Positions 1 to 7,448 of a stretch of DNA of 64,000 nt are shown here, piece by piece. The notes beneath the pieces were generated by a model, which did not search any database, was not told the origin of the DNA, and saw only the letters and a program-made list of their open reading frames with translations. The stretch covers positions 372,001 to 436,000 of the forward strand of contig CAVYGM010000011.1 in assembly GCA_963768025.1 (NCBI GenBank). Reading direction: 5' to 3'. A program made the position numbers and the translations under genes. Origin of the DNA: CAVYGM01 sp963768025 (GTDB taxonomy: Bacteria > Bacteroidota > Bacteroidia > Cytophagales > Spirosomataceae). Each line of letters begins with the position of its first letter. The stretch's first letter is position 1.

Positions 1-35
1 AAATGTTCCAACTAGTGTGATAATCTGCTTGAACT

Positions 36-878
36 ATGTCTTGGTTTATTCGAAAAGAAAAAGGAATCAGTACCCCTACTGAAATGAAACGCGAAGCTCC
101 CGACGGGCTTTGGTATCAGTGTCCTAACTGCAAGAAAATCATGCACACCCGTGAACATAAGCTCAATGCTTACACGTGTGAGCATTGCAATTACCACGAA
201 AAAGTTGGGTCGGAGGCCTATTTCGAAGTACTCTTTGATAACAATGTGTACACCGAACTGGACGCAAACATGGTCTCGGCCGATCCGCTCAATTTTGTGG
301 ATACGAAAGCCTATCCGGATCGGGTTCGAACCACGATTCAGAAGACAGGTCTGAAAGACGCAGTCAGGACGGGCTATGGAAAGATGAATGAACTAGATAT
401 TGTGGTAGCCTGTATGGATTTCAACTTCATCGGGGGGTCTATGGGCTCCGTAGTCGGTGAGAAAATCGCGCGTGCCATTGATCACGCTCTCAGGAACAAG
501 TACCCCTTTCTGATGATTTCCCGGTCGGGTGGAGCACGGATGATGGAAGCCGGGTTTTCATTAATGCAGATGGCCAAGACTTCTGCCAAACTGGCCCTTC
601 TATCCGAGGCGGGCGTGCCCTACATCTCGCTACTTACTGATCCTACTACCGGGGGAGTCACGGCCTCCTACGCCATGCTGGGTGATTTTAATATTTCAGA
701 ACCCAAGGCCCTGATTGGTTTTGCCGGTCCCCGCGTCATCAGGGAAACCATAGGGAAAGACTTGCCCAAGGGATTCCAAAGCGCTGAGTTTGTTCTTGAG
801 CACGGCTTTTTGGACTTTATTGTGGATCGCAAAGATTTGAAAGACAAAATCACAAGCCTTCTCCGAATGCTCCACTGA
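36..878 (+). CDS. accD: Acetyl-CoA carboxylase carboxyltransferase subunit beta
   Basis: Beta half of the carboxyltransferase of acetyl-CoA carboxylase. With AccA it transfers CO2 from carboxybiotin to acetyl-CoA, giving malonyl-CoA for fatty acid synthesis in the cytosol. The 280-residue length is usual for the family. An N-terminal zinc ribbon has Cys at 29, 32, 48 and 51. The crotonase-fold core follows, with FIGGSMGSVVGEK, SRSGGARMMEAG and DPTTGGVTASYAMLGD, which build the CoA pocket and oxyanion hole. accA and the biotin carboxylase genes are not in the window. The radical SAM gene starts 2 nt after the stop, so the two are probably co-transcribed. Confidence 0.97.
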   Translation: MSWFIRKEKGISTPTEMKREAPDGLWYQCPNCKKIMHTREHKLNAYTCEHCNYHEKVGSEAYFEVLFDNNVYTELDANMVSADPLNFVDTKAYPDRVRTTIQKTGLKDAVRTGYGKMNELDIVVACMDFNFIGGSMGSVVGEKIARAIDHALRNKYPFLMISRSGGARMMEAGFSLMQMAKTSAKLALLSEAGVPYISLLTDPTTGGVTASYAMLGDFNISEPKALIGFAGPRVIRETIGKDLPKGFQSAEFVLEHGFLDFIVDRKDLKDKITSLLRMLH

Positions 879-880
879 TA

Positions 881-1858
881 ATGAGGCTAGTCTCAGATCC
901 GGTTTTATGTAATTATTACTTGACGTACCGCTGCAACGCCACCTGTAGCTTCTGCGACATCTGGGAGCGGCCTTCGCCCTACGTTACTCTGGATAGTGTA
1001 CGAGATAATCTGCGGGACCTAAAAGCGCTTGGCGTCAGGGTAGTAGATTTTACGGGAGGCGAGCCCCTTCTTCACCGCCAGCTCGACTTGATTCTGGCCG
1101 AAGCTAAAAACCAGGGCTTGATTACCACCGTTACTACCAACGCCCTGCTGTATCCAAAGTATGCCCACCGTTTGCGGGGACTCATCGACATGCTGCATTT
1201 TTCGCTGGATTCACCGATTCAGGAAGAACACGACCAATCCCGGGGAGTTAAGTGCTTCGACAAAGTAATGGAGTCCATTGCTCTGGCCCGACATATTGGC
1301 GAGCGCCCCGATATACTTTTCACTGTATTCGAGCATAACATCCATCACATCCGACAAGTGTGGGAAGATATTTGCATTCCCAATGGGTTGGTGCTGATAC
1401 TCAATCCGGTCTTTGAATACAACACTGTGGGTAGCCAGCTTTCGGAGGAAGCCTTGGGCCAACTGACCTATTGGGGAAAGCAGAAAAATGTATATCTCAA
1501 CGACGCCTTCGTGCAGTTGCGGTTGGATGGGGGAAACCACGTGGACAGTCCCATTTGTAAAGCTGCCAGTACCACGCTCGTGATCTCGCCCGAAAACAAA
1601 CTGGTACTGCCCTGCTACCATTTGGGATTGAAGGAGTTTCCCATTGAGGGAAATCTGAAAACTTTGTACCGTTCTGCCGAGGTACAGAAACTCGTAGCGC
1701 TGGAAGGACGGCTGCCCGCCTGCGAGGGCTGCGCTATTAATTGCTACATGCAGCCATCTTTTGCCGTTGAAGTAAACAAATACTGGTGGAAAGCCCTCCC
1801 CAGTACTTTAAAGTATAATCGCATAAAAGGTACCTGGAAGCAAATGCTCCCTTTTTAG
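881..1858 (+). CDS. Radical SAM protein with C-terminal extra-cysteine region
   Basis: Radical SAM enzyme of unknown substrate. The [4Fe-4S]/SAM motif CNATCSFC (Cys 18, 22, 25) sits near the N terminus, as in the MoaA/PqqE/SPASM group, followed by the glycine motif FTGGEPLL. The C-terminal third has further cysteines (LPCYH, then CEGCAINC), suggesting a SPASM or twitch-type auxiliary cluster. The 325 residues fit a twitch-type enzyme. It begins 2 nt downstream of accD, so it is probably translated from the same message, but no peptide substrate or partner is adjacent. Family membership is secure; the reaction is not known. Confidence 0.85.
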   Translation: MRLVSDPVLCNYYLTYRCNATCSFCDIWERPSPYVTLDSVRDNLRDLKALGVRVVDFTGGEPLLHRQLDLILAEAKNQGLITTVTTNALLYPKYAHRLRGLIDMLHFSLDSPIQEEHDQSRGVKCFDKVMESIALARHIGERPDILFTVFEHNIHHIRQVWEDICIPNGLVLILNPVFEYNTVGSQLSEEALGQLTYWGKQKNVYLNDAFVQLRLDGGNHVDSPICKAASTTLVISPENKLVLPCYHLGLKEFPIEGNLKTLYRSAEVQKLVALEGRLPACEGCAINCYMQPSFAVEVNKYWWKALPSTLKYNRIKGTWKQMLPF

Positions 1859-1862
1859 AATC

Positions 1863-2330
1863 TTAGAGGCAACTGTCCTTTCGGCGGGTATCCGTAATTC
1901 CGGCTATCTTCCAGCCCTTCTCAGTCTTGACCAACGTGAAGGCATTTACCCCGCAGTGGCTGAAATTTTCTCCCAGATAGAACTTGTAAGGTGCCCATAC
2001 AATGGCCATGGGGCCGTCTACCTGAACTTTCAGATCATAGATACGCTCGTCCCATACTTCCTTATGGGGTGTTCCCACCGCTTTGATAAAACCTTCAATG
2101 GCGTCTTTACGGGTACTTACCTTCCCCTCGGGCGTAATGGAAACGGATTGGAGTGTGGCATCGGCAGTAAAGGATTTGCTGACAAGGGAGGAGTCGCCCG
2201 TTCGCATTCCCGTGAAAAGTTGATCCACCGCCGCCCTCACACTGGCCTGGTCGGACTGGGCGTACGAGGATGGATTACACAAACCCAGTAGGCCTATCAT
2301 AACGAGTACCCCCAAAAGTCTTTGTTTCAT
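1863..2330 (-). CDS. Secreted NTF2-like (DUF4440/SnoaL-type) protein
   Basis: A 155-residue protein with a Sec signal peptide (hydrophobic stretch ending SSYAQS, cleavage around residue 25). The remainder has the small alpha+beta pattern of the NTF2-like superfamily: an N-terminal helix with AVDQLFTGMRTGD, a central strand region, and a C-terminal strand with GWKIAGITDTRR. Such domains often bind small ligands or serve as non-enzymatic scaffolds, and no catalytic residues can be assigned. It is convergent with the radical SAM gene (4 nt gap) and divergent from smpB. Probably periplasmic; function unknown. Confidence 0.75.
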   Translation of the reverse strand: MKQRLLGVLVMIGLLGLCNPSSYAQSDQASVRAAVDQLFTGMRTGDSSLVSKSFTADATLQSVSITPEGKVSTRKDAIEGFIKAVGTPHKEVWDERIYDLKVQVDGPMAIVWAPYKFYLGENFSHCGVNAFTLVKTEKGWKIAGITDTRRKDSCL

Positions 2331-2484
2331 AGGAATTGGAATAGTTTTTTTGAATACCGTACCTTTGGAATACCTTTACGAGGCCGAATTACTCAGCAAA
2401 GGACAAGAAAAACGTCGATAGAAATCTCTTTTTTACAATTCAAAAAGCTAATAGCCGCAAGCGTACAGCCAATAGCCTCTCCAA

Positions 2485-2943
2485 ATGTCCGACAAAATAG
2501 CCAAAAAGGTAAACATAGTAAACCGCCGAGCTTCGTTTGAGTATTTTTTTCTCGAAACGTACTCAGCAGGCATGGTTTTGACCGGAACCGAAATAAAATC
2601 CATCCGGCAGGGAAAAGTAAATTTCCAGGATGCCTATTGCTTGTTTATGGGGGACGAATTATTCATTCGTAGCCTGCACATTTCCCCCTATACCGAGGGT
2701 ACTCATTACAACCACGACCCCCTCCGCGACCGAAAGCTGTTGCTTACGCGTCGGGAACTCCGAAAACTATCCGAAAACCTGAAAGATCAGGGCCTTACCA
2801 TTATTCCTACCAAGCTTTTTACGAGCGAGAGAGGGTTGGTAAAACTAGAAATTGCGCTGGCAAAAGGAAAGAAACTCTACGATAAACGCGAATCCATCAA
2901 GGAACGTGATGTAAAGCGGGAAACAGATAGAATGGGTTACTAG
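2485..2943 (+). CDS. smpB: SsrA-binding protein SmpB
   Basis: SmpB binds tmRNA and delivers it to stalled ribosomes in trans-translation. The 152 residues match the family. Recognisable parts are NRRASFEYFFLETYSAGMVL near residue 10, TGTEIKSIRQGKVNFQDAY, and the basic C-terminal tail with KGKKLYDKRESIKERD, which reads the ribosomal decoding centre. The ssrA RNA gene was not found here. The gene stands alone between an NTF2-like gene on the other strand and an HNH nuclease gene. Confidence 0.97.
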   Translation: MSDKIAKKVNIVNRRASFEYFFLETYSAGMVLTGTEIKSIRQGKVNFQDAYCLFMGDELFIRSLHISPYTEGTHYNHDPLRDRKLLLTRRELRKLSENLKDQGLTIIPTKLFTSERGLVKLEIALAKGKKLYDKRESIKERDVKRETDRMGY

Positions 2944-3106
2944 GTTGATTATCAAAAAGTTTCTAAGGGTACCATTCCATTCACTTCCGTACAGAATCTG
3001 CGGCGGTATGGGTTCTGGACAAAATTTTACCAACATTTGAAGAAAGATTGGCGTTAATATTAGGTATATTTTTTATATTGCTCGAAAGAAATTACCTAAT
3101 AAACCC

Positions 3107-3619
3107 ATGGGTAGGAAAGTTTTGGTCCTGAATCAGGATTACAGTGCGCTTAGTGTTTGCTCCGTTCCTAAGGCCTTCTTGCTGGTATATATGCACAAGG
3201 CCGAATTGATAGCCCACTCGTCCACACATGCTCTCCGAACTGTAAGCGAGGTGTACCCTATGCCAACGGTTGTGCGCTTACACAAGTACATTCACCTGCC
3301 CTATCGGGGAGTCATGATGACCCGCCAAAACATCTTCAAACGGGATGGGAACCGCTGCCAATATTGCGGTACGAATGATGATCTTACTCTGGACCATGTG
3401 CTGCCCAAATCGCGCGGAGGAAAAACCAATTGGGATAATCTAGCTACAGCCTGCAAGCGCTGCAATTCACGTAAGGGTGACTACACCCCCGAAGAGGCCT
3501 CCATGCCCCTCCATCAGCGCCCGTTCCGCCCTTCCTTCCTTATGTTTCTCCGCGATTTTTCGGGAACCGTGGAGGATGGTTGGCTTCCGTATCTGGGAGC
3601 GAAGGAGGCTATTTATTGA
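3107..3619 (+). CDS. HNH endonuclease family protein
   Basis: A 170-residue protein with a C-terminal HNH/McrA-type nuclease fold. It has a CQYC zinc knuckle near residue 85, the LDHVLPKSRGG motif supplying the first catalytic His, and a second knuckle CKRCNSRKG. The N-terminal 70 residues begin VLNQDYSALSVC, a conserved lead-in of this stand-alone bacterial HNH family, which is widespread in Bacteroidota and usually not linked to restriction systems. No methyltransferase or toxin immunity gene is adjacent, so a general DNA-processing role is more likely than defence. The substrate is unknown. Confidence 0.88.
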   Translation: MGRKVLVLNQDYSALSVCSVPKAFLLVYMHKAELIAHSSTHALRTVSEVYPMPTVVRLHKYIHLPYRGVMMTRQNIFKRDGNRCQYCGTNDDLTLDHVLPKSRGGKTNWDNLATACKRCNSRKGDYTPEEASMPLHQRPFRPSFLMFLRDFSGTVEDGWLPYLGAKEAIY

Positions 3620-3796
3620 GTAGTGCCATTTTTATTCTTCCCTGCATTCATCAAATGCCCTTCTTGTGTTTCGTGAGGGAATAGGTACCCCTCAGTGATT
3701 GCCTTTCAATTCAAATCCTTCCAAACCATTTTCTCATAGCCGCAAGATTCTATTAGAAAAATAGAAAAGTATGTATGCTTTTTGAGTGAGAAACCT

Positions 3797-3804
3797 TACC
3801 TTTG
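3797..3804 (+). promoter_or_regulatory. Bacteroidota -7 box (TACCTTTG) upstream of rpsA
   Basis: TACCTTTG matches the Bacteroidota sigma-ABfr -7 consensus TAnnTTTG exactly. It lies about 95 nt upstream of the preferred rpsA start. No good TTTG -33 element is seen at the usual distance. Confidence 0.5.
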
Positions 3805-3897
3805 CGGTCTATTTTTCAAAAATAATAGCTTGTTTCATTTAATTTCAGTTCAGTGGCCCGGGAACTGATGTATAGCAGGGTGATTTTCCAACTATTT

Positions 3898-5709
3898 ATG
3901 GCAAAAGAAAAGAAAAGCTACGTAATGCCCGATTTTAACTGGGATACGGCTGATGACAAAGGATTCGGTACGGGTTATACGGCCTCGGACCGGGCAAAAT
4001 TTGAGCAAATGTATGAGACAACACTTTCTCCCATTCAGGAAAAAGAGGTTGTAAAAGGCACAGTGGTAGGAATTACCGATCGGGAAATAATATTGAACAT
4101 TGGATTCAAATCCGATGGTTTGGTATCTTCCAATGAGTTTCGGGACCTTCCCAATCTTAAAATCGGTGATGAAGTAGAGGTCTACGTAGAGAATCAGGAA
4201 GATGCTCAGGGACAATTGGTACTTTCGCGCAAGAAAGCCAAGGTAATAACCGCCTGGGATAATATTCAGAAATCATTCGAGGACGACCTTATTATGGATG
4301 CTACCGTAAAACGTAGAACCAAAGGAGGTCTGATTGTTGATATTTACGGAATTGAAGCCTTCTTACCAGGATCGCAGATTGACGTGAAGCCTATTCGTGA
4401 TTTCGACGTTTTCGTCGGCAAGCGGATGGAAGTTAAGGTGGTTAAAATCAACCACGCCAACGACAATGTCGTGGTATCGCACAAAGTACTGATCGAGAAA
4501 GATCTGGAAGCACAGCGTCAGCAGATCCTGAACAACCTTGAGAAAGGTCAGGTACTGGAAGGCGTGATCAAAAACATGACCAATTTCGGGGCATTTATTG
4601 ACCTGGGTGGTGTGGATGGTCTGCTTCACATTACGGATATTTCGTGGGGCCGGATTGGTCACCCATCAGAGCTTCTGAGCCTGGATCAAAAAACCAATGT
4701 AGTAGTACTTGATTTTGACGAAGAGAAGAAGCGTATTTCTTTGGGTCTGAAGCAACTTCAGTCTCATCCATGGGATTCCCTATCGGAAGACATCCAGGTT
4801 GGTTCCAAAGTAACCGGCCGTATTGTGAATGTAGCCGATTACGGTGCTTTCCTCGAAATACTTCCCGGCGTAGAAGGGCTGATCCACGTGTCCGAAATGT
4901 CATGGTCACAGCACTTGCGTAATCCTCAGGAATTCCTGAGTGTAAACGACTCACTGGAAGCAGTAGTGCTAACACTAGATCGTCAGGAGCGCAAAATGTC
5001 CCTGGGTATAAAGCAGCTAACCGAAGATCCATGGACTCAGGCTGAGTTGAAGGGAAAATACGCGGTAGGCGCCCGTCACACAGGGATTGTTCGCAACCTC
5101 ACCAACTTCGGTTTGTTTATTGAACTGGAAGAAGGAATCGACGGCCTGGTACACGTATCCGATCTATCCTGGACCAAGAAGATCAAGCATCCATCTGATT
5201 TCATCAAAGTAGGAGAAGAGCTGGAAGTTGTAGTCCTTGAATTGGACGCGGACAATCGCCGCCTGGCTTTGGGCCATAAGCAACTTGAAGAAAATCCATG
5301 GGATACCTTTGAATCTATTTTCGAAGTAGGTTCGGTACACCGGAGCACTGTACTATCCAAAGGCGATAAGTTTGCTACGCTGGAACTTCCTTATGGTATA
5401 GAGGGAATTGCCACGATCAAAAACATCGCCAAAGAAGATGGATCTATGGCAGAAGTAGGTGAAAGCCTTGATTTCGTCGTTCTGGAATTCTCAAAAGACG
5501 AAAAGAAAATAGTCCTATCCCACTCTAAGGTGTGGCAAGGCGGTGCTCCGGAAGAAAAAGCCTCCAAGAAGGCAGCTCCAAAGGCAACCGAGCCAACTGC
5601 TTCTAAAGATAAAGAAGCAGAAAAATCAACTTTTGGTGATCTCGATGTTCTATCAGCATTGAAGGAACAAATGGAGGATTCTGAAAAGAAAGGCAGAAAA
5701 ACTGTCTAA
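3898..5709 (+). CDS. rpsA: 30S ribosomal protein S1
   Basis: Ribosomal protein S1 binds mRNA on the small subunit and helps unfold structured leaders, which matters in Bacteroidota that rarely use Shine-Dalgarno pairing. Six S1 (OB-fold) repeats are visible; repeats 3-5 are the most regular, each with an NFGAFI/DYGAFL-like core and a DGLLHITDISW-like strand. An acidic-lysine tail (EKASKKAAPKATE onward) follows. I chose ATG 3898 (MAKEKKSYVMP), typical of the family, over the in-frame ATG at 3853, whose 15 extra residues look like leader sequence. From 3898 the protein has 603 residues. Confidence 0.95.
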   Translation: MAKEKKSYVMPDFNWDTADDKGFGTGYTASDRAKFEQMYETTLSPIQEKEVVKGTVVGITDREIILNIGFKSDGLVSSNEFRDLPNLKIGDEVEVYVENQEDAQGQLVLSRKKAKVITAWDNIQKSFEDDLIMDATVKRRTKGGLIVDIYGIEAFLPGSQIDVKPIRDFDVFVGKRMEVKVVKINHANDNVVVSHKVLIEKDLEAQRQQILNNLEKGQVLEGVIKNMTNFGAFIDLGGVDGLLHITDISWGRIGHPSELLSLDQKTNVVVLDFDEEKKRISLGLKQLQSHPWDSLSEDIQVGSKVTGRIVNVADYGAFLEILPGVEGLIHVSEMSWSQHLRNPQEFLSVNDSLEAVVLTLDRQERKMSLGIKQLTEDPWTQAELKGKYAVGARHTGIVRNLTNFGLFIELEEGIDGLVHVSDLSWTKKIKHPSDFIKVGEELEVVVLELDADNRRLALGHKQLEENPWDTFESIFEVGSVHRSTVLSKGDKFATLELPYGIEGIATIKNIAKEDGSMAEVGESLDFVVLEFSKDEKKIVLSHSKVWQGGAPEEKASKKAAPKATEPTASKDKEAEKSTFGDLDVLSALKEQMEDSEKKGRKTV

Positions 5710-5747
5710 AAAGAGAAGAAAGAAGCGGACTAAGTCCGAATAATTTC

Positions 5748-5755
5748 TAATTTTG
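5748..5755 (+). promoter_or_regulatory. Bacteroidota -7 box (TAATTTTG) for tRNA-Cys
   Basis: TAATTTTG fits TAnnTTTG and lies 46 nt upstream of the tRNA-Cys 5' end, a reasonable position for a promoter with a short 5' leader. The -33 element is not obvious. Confidence 0.5.
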
Positions 5756-5801
5756 CGCCTGCTCAGTTGTGAGCTTTAGGGTAAGCAACTGAGGGGCAAA
5801 T

Positions 5802-5872
5802 GGTTCCGTGGCCGAGTGGCTAGGCAGAGGTCTGCAAAACCTCGTACAGCGGTTCGAATCCGCTCGGAACCT
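5802..5872 (+). tRNA. tRNA-Cys (GCA)
   Basis: The acceptor stem GGTTCCG pairs with CGGAACC, with a U discriminator as expected for Cys. The anticodon loop CTGCAAA gives anticodon GCA. The T arm GCGGTTCGAATCCGC is intact. The gene is 71 nt and CCA is not encoded. Confidence 0.96.
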
Positions 5873-5921
5873 CTTCCGAATGTATAGCAAGAGGACGTAT
5901 ATACTGATCCTCCCAGAACGG

Positions 5922-5976
5922 AAAAATACCATTTGTAAAGGTTGAAACAAAAAACCTTCACAAATGGTATTTTTTT
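5922..5976 (+). terminator. Intrinsic terminator after tRNA-Cys
   Basis: A long hairpin pairs AAATACCATTTGT with ACAAATGGTATTT, with an inner AAGGTT/AACCTT helix, and is followed by a run of Ts. It would end tRNA-Cys transcription before the act operon. Confidence 0.85.
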
Positions 5977-6082
5977 GTAAGTGCTTGATAAATAAACCAC
6001 TCTAATACTTAAAAAAAGGCGATTAGGCCGGTTTTGATTAGAAAAAGTATAAATTAGTCTGGCAGGTAAAATATAGGGGAAA

Positions 6083-6090
6083 TACTTTTG
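6083..6090 (+). promoter_or_regulatory. Bacteroidota -7 box (TACTTTTG) for the act operon
   Basis: TACTTTTG matches TAnnTTTG about 110 nt before the preferred actA start. It sits downstream of the tRNA-Cys terminator, so it is a plausible promoter for the respiratory operon. The -33 element is unclear. Confidence 0.45.
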
Positions 6091-6199
6091 TGGATAAAAA
6101 AACGTGCAGTAGATTTGCGTGTTGATGTACTACGGATACTTGATTATGGATATAAAAGCAAAAAAAAACGCTCTCTTTGAAAAAAAAATACCCGTTAAG

Positions 6200-7402
6200 A
6201 TGAGACATTTCATTATAGGATTAGCCTTACTATGCAGTCCGTTTCTGGCTTTTGCACAGGATGCCGCCGGTGATGCTGCCAAGGGAGAAACGATTTTTAA
6301 AAACAACTGTGCTGCTTGCCATAACGTAAACGCCGAGAAGTCAGTAGGACCTGGCTTGAAAGGTATTTCGGAACGCCGCGATTTCCCTTGGCTCGTGAGT
6401 TGGATTCACAATTCGCAAGCTATGATTGCTTCCGGTGATCCCTACGCTGTAAAACTGTACAACCAATACAATCAGGCTCAAATGACCAGCTTCCCCAATC
6501 TGTCGGAAGATGATATCAAGGGAGTTCTGGCGTACATTGAACAGGCGAACGCAGCTCCGGCTGCTGTAGCAGGCGCTCCGGCGGCGGCTGGCGGACCGGC
6601 TACGGTTCAGTCAAGCGGTCCATCCGATCTTTTTGTACTAGTGCTGGTGGCTTTACTAGTCGTGATGCTCCTGGTACTAGGAGTGCTGCTAGTCATCGTC
6701 ACACTTCTTTCCAAGGCGGTGGGTGGCGACACTACCGGAGCCGGTGAAGGAGCGCCTTTCATGGAAAGGCTCAAAACCACCCTTACCAAAACTGCCAATA
6801 ATCCGGCGATCCGCTCAGCCACAATTTGGGTATTCATTCTGCTGGTCACCAAAGCTCTCCTCGACGGTGCATACCATATAGGAGTTCAACAAGGGTATGC
6901 TCCTAAGCAACCGATCGCTTTTTCACACAAGCTGCACGCGGGTGAATACCAGATAGATTGTAACTACTGCCATACGGGCGTGAATCGTAGCAAATCCGCT
7001 CATATTCCTTCTGCCAATATTTGTATGAATTGCCACGGAGTGATCAAGAAGGAATCACCCGAAATTCAAAAGATATACGCAGCGATCGAAGAGAATCAAC
7101 CCATCGAATGGGTTCGGGTACACAACCTACCCGATCTTGCCTATTTCAACCACTCGCAACACGTGAATGTAGGCGGTTTGGAATGTCAGCAATGCCACGG
7201 TGAAATCGAGAAAATGGAAGTAGTAGAGCAGCGGTCATCCCTGACGATGGGGTGGTGTATTGATTGCCATCGGAAGACGGAAGTCAATACTAAAGGCAAT
7301 GCCTACTATGACAAGCTGGTGCAACTACACAGCATGGACAGTAAAGAAGCCCTAAAAGTGGCTGATATTGGCGGTTTGGAATGTTCAAAGTGTCACTATT
7401 AA
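6200..7402 (+). CDS. actA: Alternative complex III subunit ActA, multiheme cytochrome c
   Basis: Electron-carrying subunit of alternative complex III, the quinol:cytochrome c (or oxidase) oxidoreductase that replaces bc1. I chose ATG 6200 because MRHFIIG starts a Sec signal peptide ending LAFAQD; an in-frame ATG at 6119 lies upstream. From 6200 the protein has 400 residues. The order is a monoheme cytochrome domain (CAACH), an Ala/Pro/Gly linker, a transmembrane helix, a short cytosolic loop, a second helix, then a pentaheme periplasmic domain with CNYCH, CMNCH, CQQCH, CIDCH and CSKCH. The six heme sites exceed the five of the classic Rhodothermus ActA. It is first in actABCDEF. Confidence 0.92.
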   Translation: MRHFIIGLALLCSPFLAFAQDAAGDAAKGETIFKNNCAACHNVNAEKSVGPGLKGISERRDFPWLVSWIHNSQAMIASGDPYAVKLYNQYNQAQMTSFPNLSEDDIKGVLAYIEQANAAPAAVAGAPAAAGGPATVQSSGPSDLFVLVLVALLVVMLLVLGVLLVIVTLLSKAVGGDTTGAGEGAPFMERLKTTLTKTANNPAIRSATIWVFILLVTKALLDGAYHIGVQQGYAPKQPIAFSHKLHAGEYQIDCNYCHTGVNRSKSAHIPSANICMNCHGVIKKESPEIQKIYAAIEENQPIEWVRVHNLPDLAYFNHSQHVNVGGLECQQCHGEIEKMEVVEQRSSLTMGWCIDCHRKTEVNTKGNAYYDKLVQLHSMDSKEALKVADIGGLECSKCHY

Positions 7403-7448
7403 TAATCTGTAGATAATTCCAAGATACAAATTTGTATTGAACAGTTTT

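Noticed and set aside
3107..3619. HNH gene as part of a restriction or anti-phage system
   Set aside because: No methyltransferase, specificity or other defence gene is adjacent, and the protein matches a common stand-alone HNH family.
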